Source of the DNA: Paenibacillaceae bacterium UBA6304
GTDB taxonomy: Bacteria; Bacillota; Bacilli; Paenibacillales; Paenibacillaceae
Direction: 5' to 3'
DNA length: 30,097 nt
Assembly: GCA_002439285.1 (NCBI GenBank)
Contig: DJTQ01000043.1
Location: 1-30,097, forward strand
The translations under genes were made by a program, and so were the position numbers. Below the pieces are notes generated by a model. It did no database searches and was not told where the DNA came from. It saw only the letters and a list, made by a program, of their open reading frames with translations. Of this stretch, positions 17,913-26,203 are shown piece after piece. The number at the start of each line of letters is the position of its first letter. Positions within the stretch are counted from its first letter, which is position 1.

Positions 17913-19331
17913 TTATTCCAATGTGAACAAGGCCAGACTCGCGTTGCCGATTCCCTTATAAGTGAAATAAATGGCGTGAACCCCGTCCGGAATGGCTATA
18001 TCGGCCTCATACGTTGTCCATACGTTCGTGAAGTCCACCGGAATCGAGCCAAGCGGCGGGCCGTCCCATGCCGTCTTGACTTCGAAGCTTCCTCGGGCAT
18101 AGCCGCGAACTTTGATTTTGACCCGATTTAACCCTTCGCATCGGAAATACTTGAATCCCGCCGTTGCGGAATCCTGCATATTGGCGATATAACCGACTTC
18201 TTCGTCCCCGTCCTTCCCGTCCTGCGTGATCTTCGGGAATCGGCCGTCCATCCAGGCGCCATGCGAACCCGTATACCGCTCATCTGCAGCCGCCGTAAAT
18301 AGTTGGCAAGCCAGGTAAGCCGGGTACTCGCCACGCCCTTCGAGCGGGCCGCCATTCGGACCGCTAGTTGTGACCTCCACTTGCGGTATGGTGCCGTCTT
18401 CAAGGATAGCGATCGGTTCGATACAGCCCTGACGGCTGAAGCTTGTGCCGTTTGTATGCCGGTGATAGAAGATGTACCATTGTCCGCCTGTCTCCACCAT
18501 GCCGCCATGATTGTTTCCCCCATAGAACATGGGCTTGTCCGCCGGTTTATAGGTATCGATATGCAGGTCATTGTTGCTGACGATGACGCCGCGGTACTCA
18601 AAACCACTCGTTGGATAAAGACTGGTCGCATAGCACAACTCGTGCATAACGATCGAAGAATAAACGAAATAGTACGTATCTCCATGCTTGCGGATGGAAG
18701 GCGCCTCGAAGAATTCATGTCCTTCAAAGCCGGTTCCCTTGCCGTACGGTTCGCTGGGAGCTATAAACACCGGATCTTCGGTGATGGTGAGCATATCCGG
18801 TCCAAGTACTGTAGCCATCGCGCCATGCCGCGACCGGTCGCCGATCGCGCAAAACCCGGTATACAGATAAGTGAGATCTCCTTCCGTCAAGACGCCCGGG
18901 TCGAATTGCGGTTCGTCTCCCTCCCGTTCGCCCAAACGCGTACCGTCGGCATACCGCACATAACCGTAGAACTCATACTTGCCGGCCGGTGTATCACAGA
19001 CGGCGACCGAGACGACAGACACCTTGTCCAGAACGTAGTACAGGTAATAACGTCCGTCCGGGCCGCGTGTGACATCGGGCGCATAAAGACACATACGGTC
19101 GTCCGGATTGAGCGGATCATCCGTTTTCTTATAAATCACGCCTTCGTACCGCCAGTCCCCCAGATTACCGGCAGGTGCTGACCAACAAACATAATCATTC
19201 AGACAAAAAACATGTCCGTTAAAACGATCATGCGATCCGTATACGTAGACTCTGTCCTCAAAAACATGCGGTTCCCCATCAGGGATGTATTCCCATGACG
19301 GCAGATAAGGGTTTACTCCTTGCTGCTTCAT
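17913..19331 (-). CDS. GH43 family glycosidase with C-terminal CBM6-like domain
   Basis: This 472-residue enzyme is only distantly like the convergent GH43. The propeller spans about residues 5-330, with candidate base D18 (IPDGEPHVF), modulator D144 (FDPGVL) and acid E209 (FFEAPSI). The NNHGGMVE segment is typical of its subgroup. Residues about 345-472 resemble a CBM6 beta-sandwich (IKVRGYARGSFEVK, ending TYKGIGNASLALF). There is no signal peptide. GGGAG lies about 10 bases before ATG. Members of this group act on arabinose- or xylose-decorated glycans; the exact activity is uncertain. A good sigma-A-type promoter lies about 80 bases upstream. Confidence 0.9.
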   Translation of the reverse strand: MKQQGVNPYLPSWEYIPDGEPHVFEDRVYVYGSHDRFNGHVFCLNDYVCWSAPAGNLGDWRYEGVIYKKTDDPLNPDDRMCLYAPDVTRGPDGRYYLYYVLDKVSVVSVAVCDTPAGKYEFYGYVRYADGTRLGEREGDEPQFDPGVLTEGDLTYLYTGFCAIGDRSRHGAMATVLGPDMLTITEDPVFIAPSEPYGKGTGFEGHEFFEAPSIRKHGDTYYFVYSSIVMHELCYATSLYPTSGFEYRGVIVSNNDLHIDTYKPADKPMFYGGNNHGGMVETGGQWYIFYHRHTNGTSFSRQGCIEPIAILEDGTIPQVEVTTSGPNGGPLEGRGEYPAYLACQLFTAAADERYTGSHGAWMDGRFPKITQDGKDGDEEVGYIANMQDSATAGFKYFRCEGLNRVKIKVRGYARGSFEVKTAWDGPPLGSIPVDFTNVWTTYEADIAIPDGVHAIYFTYKGIGNASLALFTLE

Positions 19332-19408
19332 CCGGTATCAACTCCCAATCATACTGTTCAGGCTGCAATGATAATAGTATCGCTTGTTTCATTTTTGCTT
19401 TAGCGTGA

Positions 19409-19437
19409 ATCGTAACGTCGAAAGGACTAAATGTCAA
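19409..19437 (-). promoter_or_regulatory. Sigma-A-type promoter of the minus-strand GH43 gene
   Basis: Read on the minus strand, TTGACA (19437-19432) is separated by 17 bases from TACGAT (19414-19409). The -35 box is perfect and the -10 matches 4 of 6. The start of transcription would fall near 19402, leaving a leader of about 70 bases. Confidence 0.6.
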
Positions 19438-19580
19438 CAAATTATTTTTTGTATAGGATAGGAAAGATCAAGTTTAATCACATGAGAAAAAACAGAATAA
19501 ATGTTATTAGTAAATAGAAGTATGCCATTTATAAATTTAATGAATATGAGAATAAATCAATTTCAAGTGAGGATGCATCA

Positions 19581-19609
19581 TTGTATTCAGCAGGGTCGCA
19601 TTTTATAAT
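19581..19609 (+). promoter_or_regulatory. Sigma-A-type promoter of the carboxylesterase gene
   Basis: TTGTAT (19581-19586), 17 bases, then a perfect TATAAT (19604-19609). Transcription would start near 19616 and give a leader of about 42 bases ending in AGGAGG. The AT-rich remainder of 19332-19657 shows no gene on either strand. Confidence 0.65.
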
Positions 19610-19657
19610 TTTCTGAATCGCCGGGAACGGCCGGAAAAGAATAGGAGGCGTTATGTC

Positions 19658-21184
19658 ATGCTTCGAATCGCAAAAGTCGAAAATGGGATGGTTCAGGGAC
19701 TGCCGGCAGCAGATCCCCGGATTACAAGCTTTAAGGGGATTCCGTTTGCCGCTCCGCCCATGGGAGAGAACCGTTGGCGTGCCCCCCAGCCGGCGAATAA
19801 TTGGGAAGGCGTGCTTAAAGCATACGAATTCGCACCGATATCCTTGCAGGTAAGACAAGAGATTGACGATAACAACATTTATACCCGGGAGTGGGCTGTA
19901 GAACCGAATATTGTGATGGACGAGGATTGTTTGTACCTTAACGTTTGGACTCCGGCCAAAAGCGTCGATGAGAAATTGCCGGTGTATGTCTGGTATTTCG
20001 GCGGCGGGCTCCAGGTCGGCCATACGGCGGAAATGGAATTTGACGGTGAACGCATAGCAAGAAGAGGGATCGTGGTGGTAACGATCAATTATCGTTTGAA
20101 CGTATTCGGTTTTTTATCCCATCCCGAAATCACGGCGGAAGCGCCGGACGCACCGGCCAATTTTGGCCATCTCGATCAGCAGGCGGCTACCAGATGGGTC
20201 AAGCGCAATATTGGGGCATTTGGCGGGGACACGGACAATATAACGATCGGCGGACAGTCGGCGGGCGGCTGGAGTGTCATGAGCCAGCTTGCATCTCCTC
20301 AGAACGAAGGTCTCTTTCAGCGAGCCATTGTTCAAAGCGGAGTCTTTACGTCACTTTTTCCTGGAAACGGCATGGCTAATTTTTGGACGGGGTTGAGGGA
20401 AGCGGAACGGGAGGGTGTCACATTTTTTGAATATCTCGGCGTCTCCTCGCTTGAGGAAGCGCGGCGGCTTGATGGAACCTATCTGCGGGACAAAGCGGTG
20501 GAATACCAGGGCTTCTGGGGAACCGTGGAGGATGGGGTGTTTAACGTTGGCAACCCGTTTGAATGTTTCCTGCAAAATAAACGTTGGATGGTGCCGGTTA
20601 TGTTCGGCCATACGTCCTCCGAGTTCTTCAGTGTTCCGAATGTCGAAACGCAGGAAGAGCTCGAGAAGATGGCCGCAGATATGTTCGGCAACGACGCCGA
20701 AGCATTCCTGAAATTGTGCGGCGGTCACTCGGCCGATATCGAGGAGGCCAAGAAGAAGGCCGCGGTGAGCAGCATCGAGTATGCGATCCGCCTTGCCGCA
20801 CAGGCCAATGCCGATACCGGCGCTAACACTCCGTTGTATTATTATAATTTCGACGCCGACATCCCAGGTTGGGATAATCCAGGTACTTTCCATTCCGTGG
20901 ATCTCTGGTTTTTCTTTGAGACACTCGCCAAATGCTGGAGGCCATTCGTCGGTAAACATTACGATTTGGCACGCCAAATGTGCAATTACTGGGTGCACTT
21001 TATTGCTTCCGGAGACCCGAACGGAAAGGATTCTACCGGGGAGGAGCTTCCTCGATGGAACCCCCTCACGCCCGAAACTCCGTACGGAATGTTGTTTGCG
21101 GATCGGGCCGAATATTTCGAAGAGCAACCGGGTGAAATGATGAAGTTTCTTGTACAACAATATTTTAAGAAAGAGAACTGTTAA
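19658..21184 (+). CDS. Type B carboxylesterase (alpha/beta hydrolase)
   Basis: This 508-residue cytoplasmic esterase has the type B signatures EDCLYLNVWTP (about 89-99) and GGQSAGG with nucleophile S201. E322 (GHTSSEFF) and H412 (GTFHSVDLWFFF) complete the probable triad, and the oxyanion-hole motif YFGGGLQ is near residue 113. The start ATG lies 9 bases after a perfect AGGAGG. There is no signal peptide. It should cleave short acyl or aryl esters, possibly acetyl groups on imported sugars given the glycosidase neighbours, but that role is inference. Its last 20 bases overlap the 3' end of the convergent AraC gene. Confidence 0.92.
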   Translation: MLRIAKVENGMVQGLPAADPRITSFKGIPFAAPPMGENRWRAPQPANNWEGVLKAYEFAPISLQVRQEIDDNNIYTREWAVEPNIVMDEDCLYLNVWTPAKSVDEKLPVYVWYFGGGLQVGHTAEMEFDGERIARRGIVVVTINYRLNVFGFLSHPEITAEAPDAPANFGHLDQQAATRWVKRNIGAFGGDTDNITIGGQSAGGWSVMSQLASPQNEGLFQRAIVQSGVFTSLFPGNGMANFWTGLREAEREGVTFFEYLGVSSLEEARRLDGTYLRDKAVEYQGFWGTVEDGVFNVGNPFECFLQNKRWMVPVMFGHTSSEFFSVPNVETQEELEKMAADMFGNDAEAFLKLCGGHSADIEEAKKKAAVSSIEYAIRLAAQANADTGANTPLYYYNFDADIPGWDNPGTFHSVDLWFFFETLAKCWRPFVGKHYDLARQMCNYWVHFIASGDPNGKDSTGEELPRWNPLTPETPYGMLFADRAEYFEEQPGEMMKFLVQQYFKKENC

Positions 21185-21938
21185 GCTTCTGGAAATTTCT
21201 CGGCGAGTGGCCCGTGATTTGTTTGAACTGCCTGCTGAAGTGTTCGACATTTTGATATCCGCAACGGGAAGAAATTTCGGCGATCGATTGCGTGTTATGA
21301 ATCAAGTATTCTTTGGCTATACGGATACGGTGGTTGATGACGTCATCCATGCAGGAAACGCCGAAGGTTTTCTTGTAAATGTTCTGTAAATAGCCCGAAC
21401 TGATCTGAAGGTACTCCGCCATTTTCGAGATCGACCAGTCATCGCCGGGATGGTTCTGAATGGCGGTCCGCAACCTCAATAGATTGTGGTATTGCGGCGT
21501 AAGGTCGCCGCCGTGGAAATAGGATTCAAGCAGCTTGTTGAACAGTGTACGGAGTAAGCAATCGAGGGAAGAATGTTTATAGTCCCGTTGATTATTGTGT
21601 TCGATGACCAGCAATTCAAACAGCTTTCCGCAATATTCGGGATCTATCAAGGCGAAAGGTACACCTGTCGGCAGCGGCGATTCCGTGATATAAGGCTCGT
21701 TGGTCTCGAAGCGAATCCAATCATTGACGAACTGGTCGTCGCAGGAACGGTAATAGACTTTTTGGTTCGGACGGTAGATGACGGCGCAATGTGCGGGATA
21801 CGTCTTGAGCCCCTCGTCGACCCAGAATTGAGCCGGGGTCTTGGTGAGAACGAGCAGCCAGTGATAGCCCACAGGCACGTCGACTACAAGATTACCGGCG
21901 TGAGACATATTGCTTTCAACATAATGAATCGTCGTCAA
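21165..21938 (-). CDS. AraC-family transcriptional regulator
   Basis: This 257-residue regulator has an N-terminal AraC ligand-binding cupin (about 10-140; HWLLVLTKTP and VIYRPNQKVYY segments) and a C-terminal double helix-turn-helix (about 160-252; GYLQNIYKKTFG and HFSRQFKQITGHSP). Translation begins at TTG 21938 behind AAGGAGGG spaced 6 bases. It is convergent with, and overlaps by 20 bases, the esterase gene, the likely regulatory target. An extended -10 promoter lies just upstream. Confidence 0.9.
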   Translation of the reverse strand: MTTIHYVESNMSHAGNLVVDVPVGYHWLLVLTKTPAQFWVDEGLKTYPAHCAVIYRPNQKVYYRSCDDQFVNDWIRFETNEPYITESPLPTGVPFALIDPEYCGKLFELLVIEHNNQRDYKHSSLDCLLRTLFNKLLESYFHGGDLTPQYHNLLRLRTAIQNHPGDDWSISKMAEYLQISSGYLQNIYKKTFGVSCMDDVINHRIRIAKEYLIHNTQSIAEISSRCGYQNVEHFSRQFKQITGHSPRNFQKLNSSLS

Positions 21939-21955
21939 ACGTATCCCTCCTTCTT

Positions 21956-22018
21956 AGGCTGCCATCATTATATCATAGCGTGAAATCGAGAAATCCACGG
22001 ATACGGCAGCCTTTTTTA
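21956..22018 (+). terminator. Inverted repeat plus T-tract, possible terminator for plus-strand readthrough
   Basis: AGGCTGCC (21956-21963) and GGCAGCCT (22005-22012) form an 8-bp stem around a 41-nt loop, followed by TTTTTTATT. It spans the AraC promoter. It is the first terminator-like signal I see after the esterase gene on the plus strand. The long loop lowers confidence. Confidence 0.4.
21967..21975 (-). promoter_or_regulatory. Extended -10 promoter of the AraC regulator gene
   Basis: On the minus strand the sequence reads TGATATAAT, a TGn-TATAAT extended -10 element with a perfect -10 box. The -35 region is poor, as expected for this promoter class. Transcription would start near 21960, just before the ribosome binding site. 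Confidence 0.55.
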
Positions 22019-22023
22019 TTCCA

Positions 22024-22053
22024 TTGGCTTTTTATCCCCATTCACTTTAAAAT
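22024..22053 (+). promoter_or_regulatory. Candidate promoter of the PucR-type regulator gene
   Basis: TTGGCT (22024-22029), 18 bases, then TAAAAT (22048-22053). The -10 matches 5 of 6. The leader to the presumed original ATG at 22103 would be about 43 bases. Confidence 0.4.
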
Positions 22054-22122
22054 TTAAGAGTAGCCTTCAACAATGCGCAAACAAGAAAAAGTGGTGAACA
22101 ACATGGGGTAACCGTTAAAGAT

Positions 22123-23697
22123 ATGCTGCAATTGCCTTCCTTACGGGGGGCCAAGGTGCTAACCGGAAGAAATAGCCTTCACCGCACAATCTCTTCCTTA
22201 TCCGTACTGGAGGTTTCGAACGCCGATTTTTCATCCCAAATCGTTCAAAACGTTCAGCAAGAGTGGTATGCAGAAGAGATCGTGATCAGTTCCTTATATA
22301 CGATTAAGGACAGCGTGGAGAAACAGTGCGAAACGATCCAATACTTGATCGACCTCGGGGAAGTGGGACTGATCCTGTATTATGTAGGGATCATCGTTCC
22401 GGAAATCCCGGAGGAAGTGCTGCAATTAGCCGAATCTCATAATTTTATCATCATTTGCATGCCCGAGAATGATATCTCGCTTCGTTATAATGAAGTGATC
22501 TATGAAGTGATGGAAGCGATTGTGCTCGACAATCAAACGATCAATGATAACTTTGTTAATGAAACGCTGGAGAAAGTATCGTTCTTGCCGGAGCATTCGC
22601 GCAGTGTGGAAATTATGCTGAAATTGTTGTCCGACCGGCTGAAAGCCAACCTCGTACTGACGAATACGAATTTGGACATTGCCAATCAAGTCATGTGGCC
22701 GCGCAACTCGACTTTGGATGTGGTGAGCATCCTTCGGGAATATGCATCACATTCGATCAACGGCAGGAGCGAAGCGGGCAAGTTCGAGAGATCCGAAACG
22801 ACCTGTTTTGTCGATCATAAATTGATCCGCCAGAAGAATGGAGAAGCCCTGTACCTTTTTGTCATTAAGGAAAATGCGAAGCTGCCGGGAAAGACCATCG
22901 ATAAAATCGGCGAGGTCGTGCAAGTGGCCGTCAATCTTTGGGGAGACAAGCATAACGAGGTCAGCGAATACGCCCTGGTCAAAGCGATCATCAACGACGA
23001 GAGCGAGAAAATGCGCAGGCTGGCCCATTTGCTTCATATCGACGTTGCGGCGATTCAGATGATGTGGCTTGTTTACATTCCGGATTTATCGGAGGAAAAA
23101 CGCATCCGTGAGGATCTGGCGGAGCATCTCTCCAAATATTATCAAACGGCCGTTATTCAGACGATCGATCATTGCATTATTGTGCTGTTAGGCAATGGCA
23201 CTTACAAATCCAATGAGGTTGAGATCGCCGACGAGTTTATGGATACGACGAGCTTCTTGCCTATGATATCCGAAATGGTGTACGCGCCGGGGATGAGAAA
23301 CACAACGGACGTGCGGCGGATGTATCAGCTAGTGAATCAGGTCAGGAAGCAGATTCATCTGATCTATCAGGAGCGAAAATGGTTTACGGCGGCGGAAATC
23401 CGCTCCATGAAGCGGGCCATAGATTTGAGCGTACAGGGTGAGGAAGTCGTGGAGGAGTGGATGTCCGTGATTGCCCCGGTGCTGGAGGATTCGGAATCCG
23501 CCAGAACCTTGATGACGTTCCTCTTGGATGCGAAAGGAAACTTTGAGGAATGCGGCAAACTCCTTTTCATCCATAAAAATACTGTCAAATACCGCATCAA
23601 GAAGATCAGCGAGCTGCTGGGATACGATATCACAATGAATTCCGAATTTTACGATGTGTATCTGGCGTGCATGATCTATCGGTTAATCAGCGGCTGA
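22123..23697 (+). CDS. PucR-family transcriptional regulator (start possibly frameshifted)
   Basis: This 524-residue regulator has an N-terminal PucR domain (LQLPSLRGAKVLTG onward, about 1-120), a central GGDEF-like/linker region, and a C-terminal PucR-type helix-turn-helix (about 476-504: ECGKLLFIHKNTVKYRIKKI). Family members begin M-x-V-x-D-L-L-x-L-P. Here VTVKD is encoded just upstream in frame but without a start codon, while an ATG at 22103 with a GGTGA ribosome binding site is out of frame by one base and meets a stop at once. The annotated ATG 22123 has only a weak site. The protein probably controls the purine/hydantoin-type operon downstream, since PucR proteins regulate purine and related nitrogen catabolism. 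Confidence 0.85.
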   Translation: MLQLPSLRGAKVLTGRNSLHRTISSLSVLEVSNADFSSQIVQNVQQEWYAEEIVISSLYTIKDSVEKQCETIQYLIDLGEVGLILYYVGIIVPEIPEEVLQLAESHNFIIICMPENDISLRYNEVIYEVMEAIVLDNQTINDNFVNETLEKVSFLPEHSRSVEIMLKLLSDRLKANLVLTNTNLDIANQVMWPRNSTLDVVSILREYASHSINGRSEAGKFERSETTCFVDHKLIRQKNGEALYLFVIKENAKLPGKTIDKIGEVVQVAVNLWGDKHNEVSEYALVKAIINDESEKMRRLAHLLHIDVAAIQMMWLVYIPDLSEEKRIREDLAEHLSKYYQTAVIQTIDHCIIVLLGNGTYKSNEVEIADEFMDTTSFLPMISEMVYAPGMRNTTDVRRMYQLVNQVRKQIHLIYQERKWFTAAEIRSMKRAIDLSVQGEEVVEEWMSVIAPVLEDSESARTLMTFLLDAKGNFEECGKLLFIHKNTVKYRIKKISELLGYDITMNSEFYDVYLACMIYRLISG

Positions 23698-23702
23698 GCC
23701 TG

Positions 23703-23755
23703 AAAAATCCGAGTTTTTGTCCAAACGACAAAAATTCGGATTTTTATTTTTATTT
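23703..23755 (+). terminator. Strong terminator after the PucR gene
   Basis: A 19-bp stem with one G-U pair (arms 23703-23721 and 23727-23745) and a CAAAC loop, followed by ATTTTTATTTTT. It separates transcription of the regulator from the downstream permease operon. Confidence 0.9.
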
Positions 23756-23766
23756 TTAAAAAAGAC

Positions 23767-23790
23767 GGTTCTCTCCGGTTCTTTTACAAT
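23767..23790 (+). promoter_or_regulatory. Candidate regulated promoter of the permease-DUF917-HyuA operon
   Basis: A TACAAT -10 box (23785-23790) is preceded by two direct GGTTCT repeats (23767-23772, 23777-23782) whose starts are 10 bases apart, about one helical turn. No recognisable -35 box is present. This would fit an activator-dependent promoter, perhaps using the PucR protein encoded next door. Confidence 0.3.
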
Positions 23791-23834
23791 AAGAAAAATA
23801 GTTTTAGTCATCGATCAAGGGGGGAGCGGAAGTT

Positions 23835-25103
23835 ATGGGCAATAAAGAGAAAACTCAGTCTTGGTTTACGCTGGGGATCGTTTGGGCCGGAGCCATGATT
23901 AGTATACCGGGTCTTTTGGTAGGGAACACGCTAATCACCGGGATGAGCTTATCCAAGACATTGACCGTCACATTGATCGGGTATGCCATTATTGTTGCCA
24001 TCATGATTTTACAGGGCATTCAGAGTACGGACTTAGGCAAAACGACCGTTCAAGTGGCGAGTCAGGTATTCGGTAAAACAGGATCGCGTACCATCCTTTC
24101 CATTATTCTGACTATTGCTTGTCTCGGCTGGTTTGGAATTCAGGCCAATGTGTGCGGGGCGGCGCTGGCGAATTTGCTGGCCGAGTTAGATATTGCGATA
24201 TCGGTCCCCGTAGCCTCGCTGATCAGCGGTTTGGTCATGGTCGTATCTGCCATGTACGGAATGAAAGTGCTACGTGTATTAAGCTATATTGCCGTGCCTT
24301 TACTCGTCATCCTCTGTGTTTACGGTCTTATTCAAGCCTTAAATGGTGAAACATGGAAGGTCATTTCGAGTTACCGGCCGGAGCAGGATATGAGCTTCAT
24401 GGACGGGCTCGCGGTGACGATGGGCTCATTTGCTCTCGGCGCAGTCATTGCCGGCGATTATTCGCAATTTTCCAGAAAGCGTTCGGATGTGTGGAAAGCG
24501 GCCCTCTTCGGCATTATACCGGCGGGTGTACTCATGATCGGCGTAGGCTCGGTCCTGACGCTGGCTTATCAAACGAATGATGTGACGGGCGTCTTTCTGA
24601 GGATCGCTACTCCGTTTATCGGCGGTGTCGTCCTGATTCTGGCGGCTTGGAAAACGAACATGGTCAACGCCATCTCGGGCGGCTTCGCATTAATCAATGT
24701 CTTTAACGTATCCAAGGAAAAAGAAAAATGGGCTGTGGGGGTTGCCGGTCTGATCGGAACGGTGCTGGCGGTGATCGGTATATTGGATTATTTCACGCCC
24801 GTGATGTCCGTGTTATCGGCCATGGTGCCGCCTGTCGCGGGTGTCATGATCGCTTCCTATTGGGTCGTGAACAAAGGGAATAAGAGCAGTTGGATGGAAA
24901 CGGAGGGCGTCAACCGCTTGGGCCTCTATTCCTGGCTTGCCGGTTCGATCATCGCTTGCATTCCAGTTGTGTTGTCTTTATTCCCGAGCTTGCCGCAAAT
25001 ATCAAATCAACCCTTAATTGGCATTGTCATTTCATTTGTTCTATACATTGCAGGCTATCGTCTAGCTAATTCAAAAAAGGTTCTATTGGAGGAAAATCGA
25101 TGA
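23835..25103 (+). CDS. Cytosine/purine permease family transporter (CodB-like)
   Basis: This 422-residue integral membrane protein has about 12 hydrophobic segments and the nucleobase:cation symporter-1 look: the N-terminal WFTLGIVWAGAMISIPGLLVG helix, a LGWFGIQANVCG segment and a GDYSQFSRK motif. Members import cytosine, purines, hydantoins or related cyclic nitrogen compounds with cations. AAGGGGGGAG lies upstream of ATG. Its stop overlaps the DUF917 start by four bases (ATGA), so the three downstream genes are translationally linked. Substrate is probably whatever the DUF917 and HyuA-like enzymes process. Confidence 0.9.
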   Translation: MGNKEKTQSWFTLGIVWAGAMISIPGLLVGNTLITGMSLSKTLTVTLIGYAIIVAIMILQGIQSTDLGKTTVQVASQVFGKTGSRTILSIILTIACLGWFGIQANVCGAALANLLAELDIAISVPVASLISGLVMVVSAMYGMKVLRVLSYIAVPLLVILCVYGLIQALNGETWKVISSYRPEQDMSFMDGLAVTMGSFALGAVIAGDYSQFSRKRSDVWKAALFGIIPAGVLMIGVGSVLTLAYQTNDVTGVFLRIATPFIGGVVLILAAWKTNMVNAISGGFALINVFNVSKEKEKWAVGVAGLIGTVLAVIGILDYFTPVMSVLSAMVPPVAGVMIASYWVVNKGNKSSWMETEGVNRLGLYSWLAGSIIACIPVVLSLFPSLPQISNQPLIGIVISFVLYIAGYRLANSKKVLLEENR

Positions 25104-26203
25104 GATATTTAGATAAAGTTGCTATTGAGCATATTGCGATCGGAGCCGCGTTCCTGGGAACAGGAGGTGGCGGAGACCCTTATATCGGTAAACTGATGGC
25201 CATTTCCGCCATTGAGAAGAACGGGCCGGTCAAATTGGTTTCGGTCGACGAAATCGGCGACGAAGACTTTTTCATTCCGGCGGCTATGATGGGTGCGCCT
25301 TCCGTGTCGACGGAGAAATTTCCGAACGGAGACGAGTTCGTCAAGGTTTTTCAGAAGCTGGCCCAGTACTTGGGAAAAGACAAAATTGCAGGCACGTACC
25401 CGATGGAAGCGGGCGGCGTCAATTCTATGATTCCGATCGTCGTCGCGGCGCAGCTCGGTTTGCCGTTGGTCGATTGCGACGGGATGGGCAGAGCCTTTCC
25501 CGAGCTTCAGATGGTGACGTTTAACCTGGACGGTATTTCCGCGACACCGATGGCGATTACGGATGAAAAAGGCAATATCGGCATTTTTGAAACTATCGAT
25601 AACAAATGGACGGAGCGTTTAGCCCGGGTAGCCACGGTGGAAATGGGGGCCAGCGCCTTGGTGAGCCTGTACCCGACGACAGGGGCTCAAATGAAGCAAA
25701 GCGGGGTTCATCATATCGTGACCTTATCGGAACAAATCGGGAAGATCATTTCCACGAACCATCGGGATGCGAAGGAAAAACTGCAGGAATTGTTAACCTT
25801 GGTATCCGGGTATGAGCTGTTCCAAGGGAAAATCGTCGATGTAATCCGGGAAACCAAGGGAGGCTTCAACCTCGGCAAAATGAATCTGGAAGGCATCGAA
25901 GCTCATAAAGGCGGGAAAATGCAGGTTCATTTTCAAAATGAAAATCTCGTTGCGGAACGGGACGGGCAAGTGGTAGGAATGACCCCGGATTTACTTTGCC
26001 TGGTCGATTATGAAACACTGCTGCCCGTGACGACCGAGAGCTTGAAATACGGCAAACGCGTGCGGGTGATTGGGCTACCGGCTCATGAGAAATGGAGAAC
26101 GGACAAGGGAATTCAAACCGCAGGGCCGAGATATTTTGGATACGATTACGATTATGTTCCGATTGAAGAATTGGTAAAGAAGGCGGTGGCTGATCATGTA
26201 TAG
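25100..26203 (+). CDS. DUF917 family protein (S-methyl thiohydantoin desulfurase-like)
   Basis: This 367-residue protein shows the DUF917 hallmarks: AFLGTGGGGDPYIGK (about 17-31), MGAPSV near 70, YPMEAGGVNS near 100, and VDCDGMGRAFPE near 125. The N-terminal domain of this Pfam family is now named after S-methyl thiohydantoin desulfurase, an ergothioneine-catabolism enzyme; other members are associated with hydantoinase-like genes and remain uncharacterised. It overlaps both neighbours (by 4 and 8 bases), strongly implying a joint function with the HyuA-like protein. GGAGG lies before ATG. Activity here is inferred; no thiohydantoin methyltransferase gene is visible in the window. Confidence 0.88.
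   Translation: MRYLDKVAIEHIAIGAAFLGTGGGGDPYIGKLMAISAIEKNGPVKLVSVDEIGDEDFFIPAAMMGAPSVSTEKFPNGDEFVKVFQKLAQYLGKDKIAGTYPMEAGGVNSMIPIVVAAQLGLPLVDCDGMGRAFPELQMVTFNLDGISATPMAITDEKGNIGIFETIDNKWTERLARVATVEMGASALVSLYPTTGAQMKQSGVHHIVTLSEQIGKIISTNHRDAKEKLQELLTLVSGYELFQGKIVDVIRETKGGFNLGKMNLEGIEAHKGGKMQVHFQNENLVAERDGQVVGMTPDLLCLVDYETLLPVTTESLKYGKRVRVIGLPAHEKWRTDKGIQTAGPRYFGYDYDYVPIEELVKKAVADHV

Noticed and set aside
18303..19181. 292-codon plus-strand frame opposite the second GH43 gene
   Set aside because: The minus strand encodes an unmistakable GH43 protein; the opposite frame lacks a ribosome binding site and family features.
20351..21250. 299-codon minus-strand frame opposite the esterase
   Set aside because: The plus strand carries all esterase catalytic motifs; this frame is antisense and featureless.
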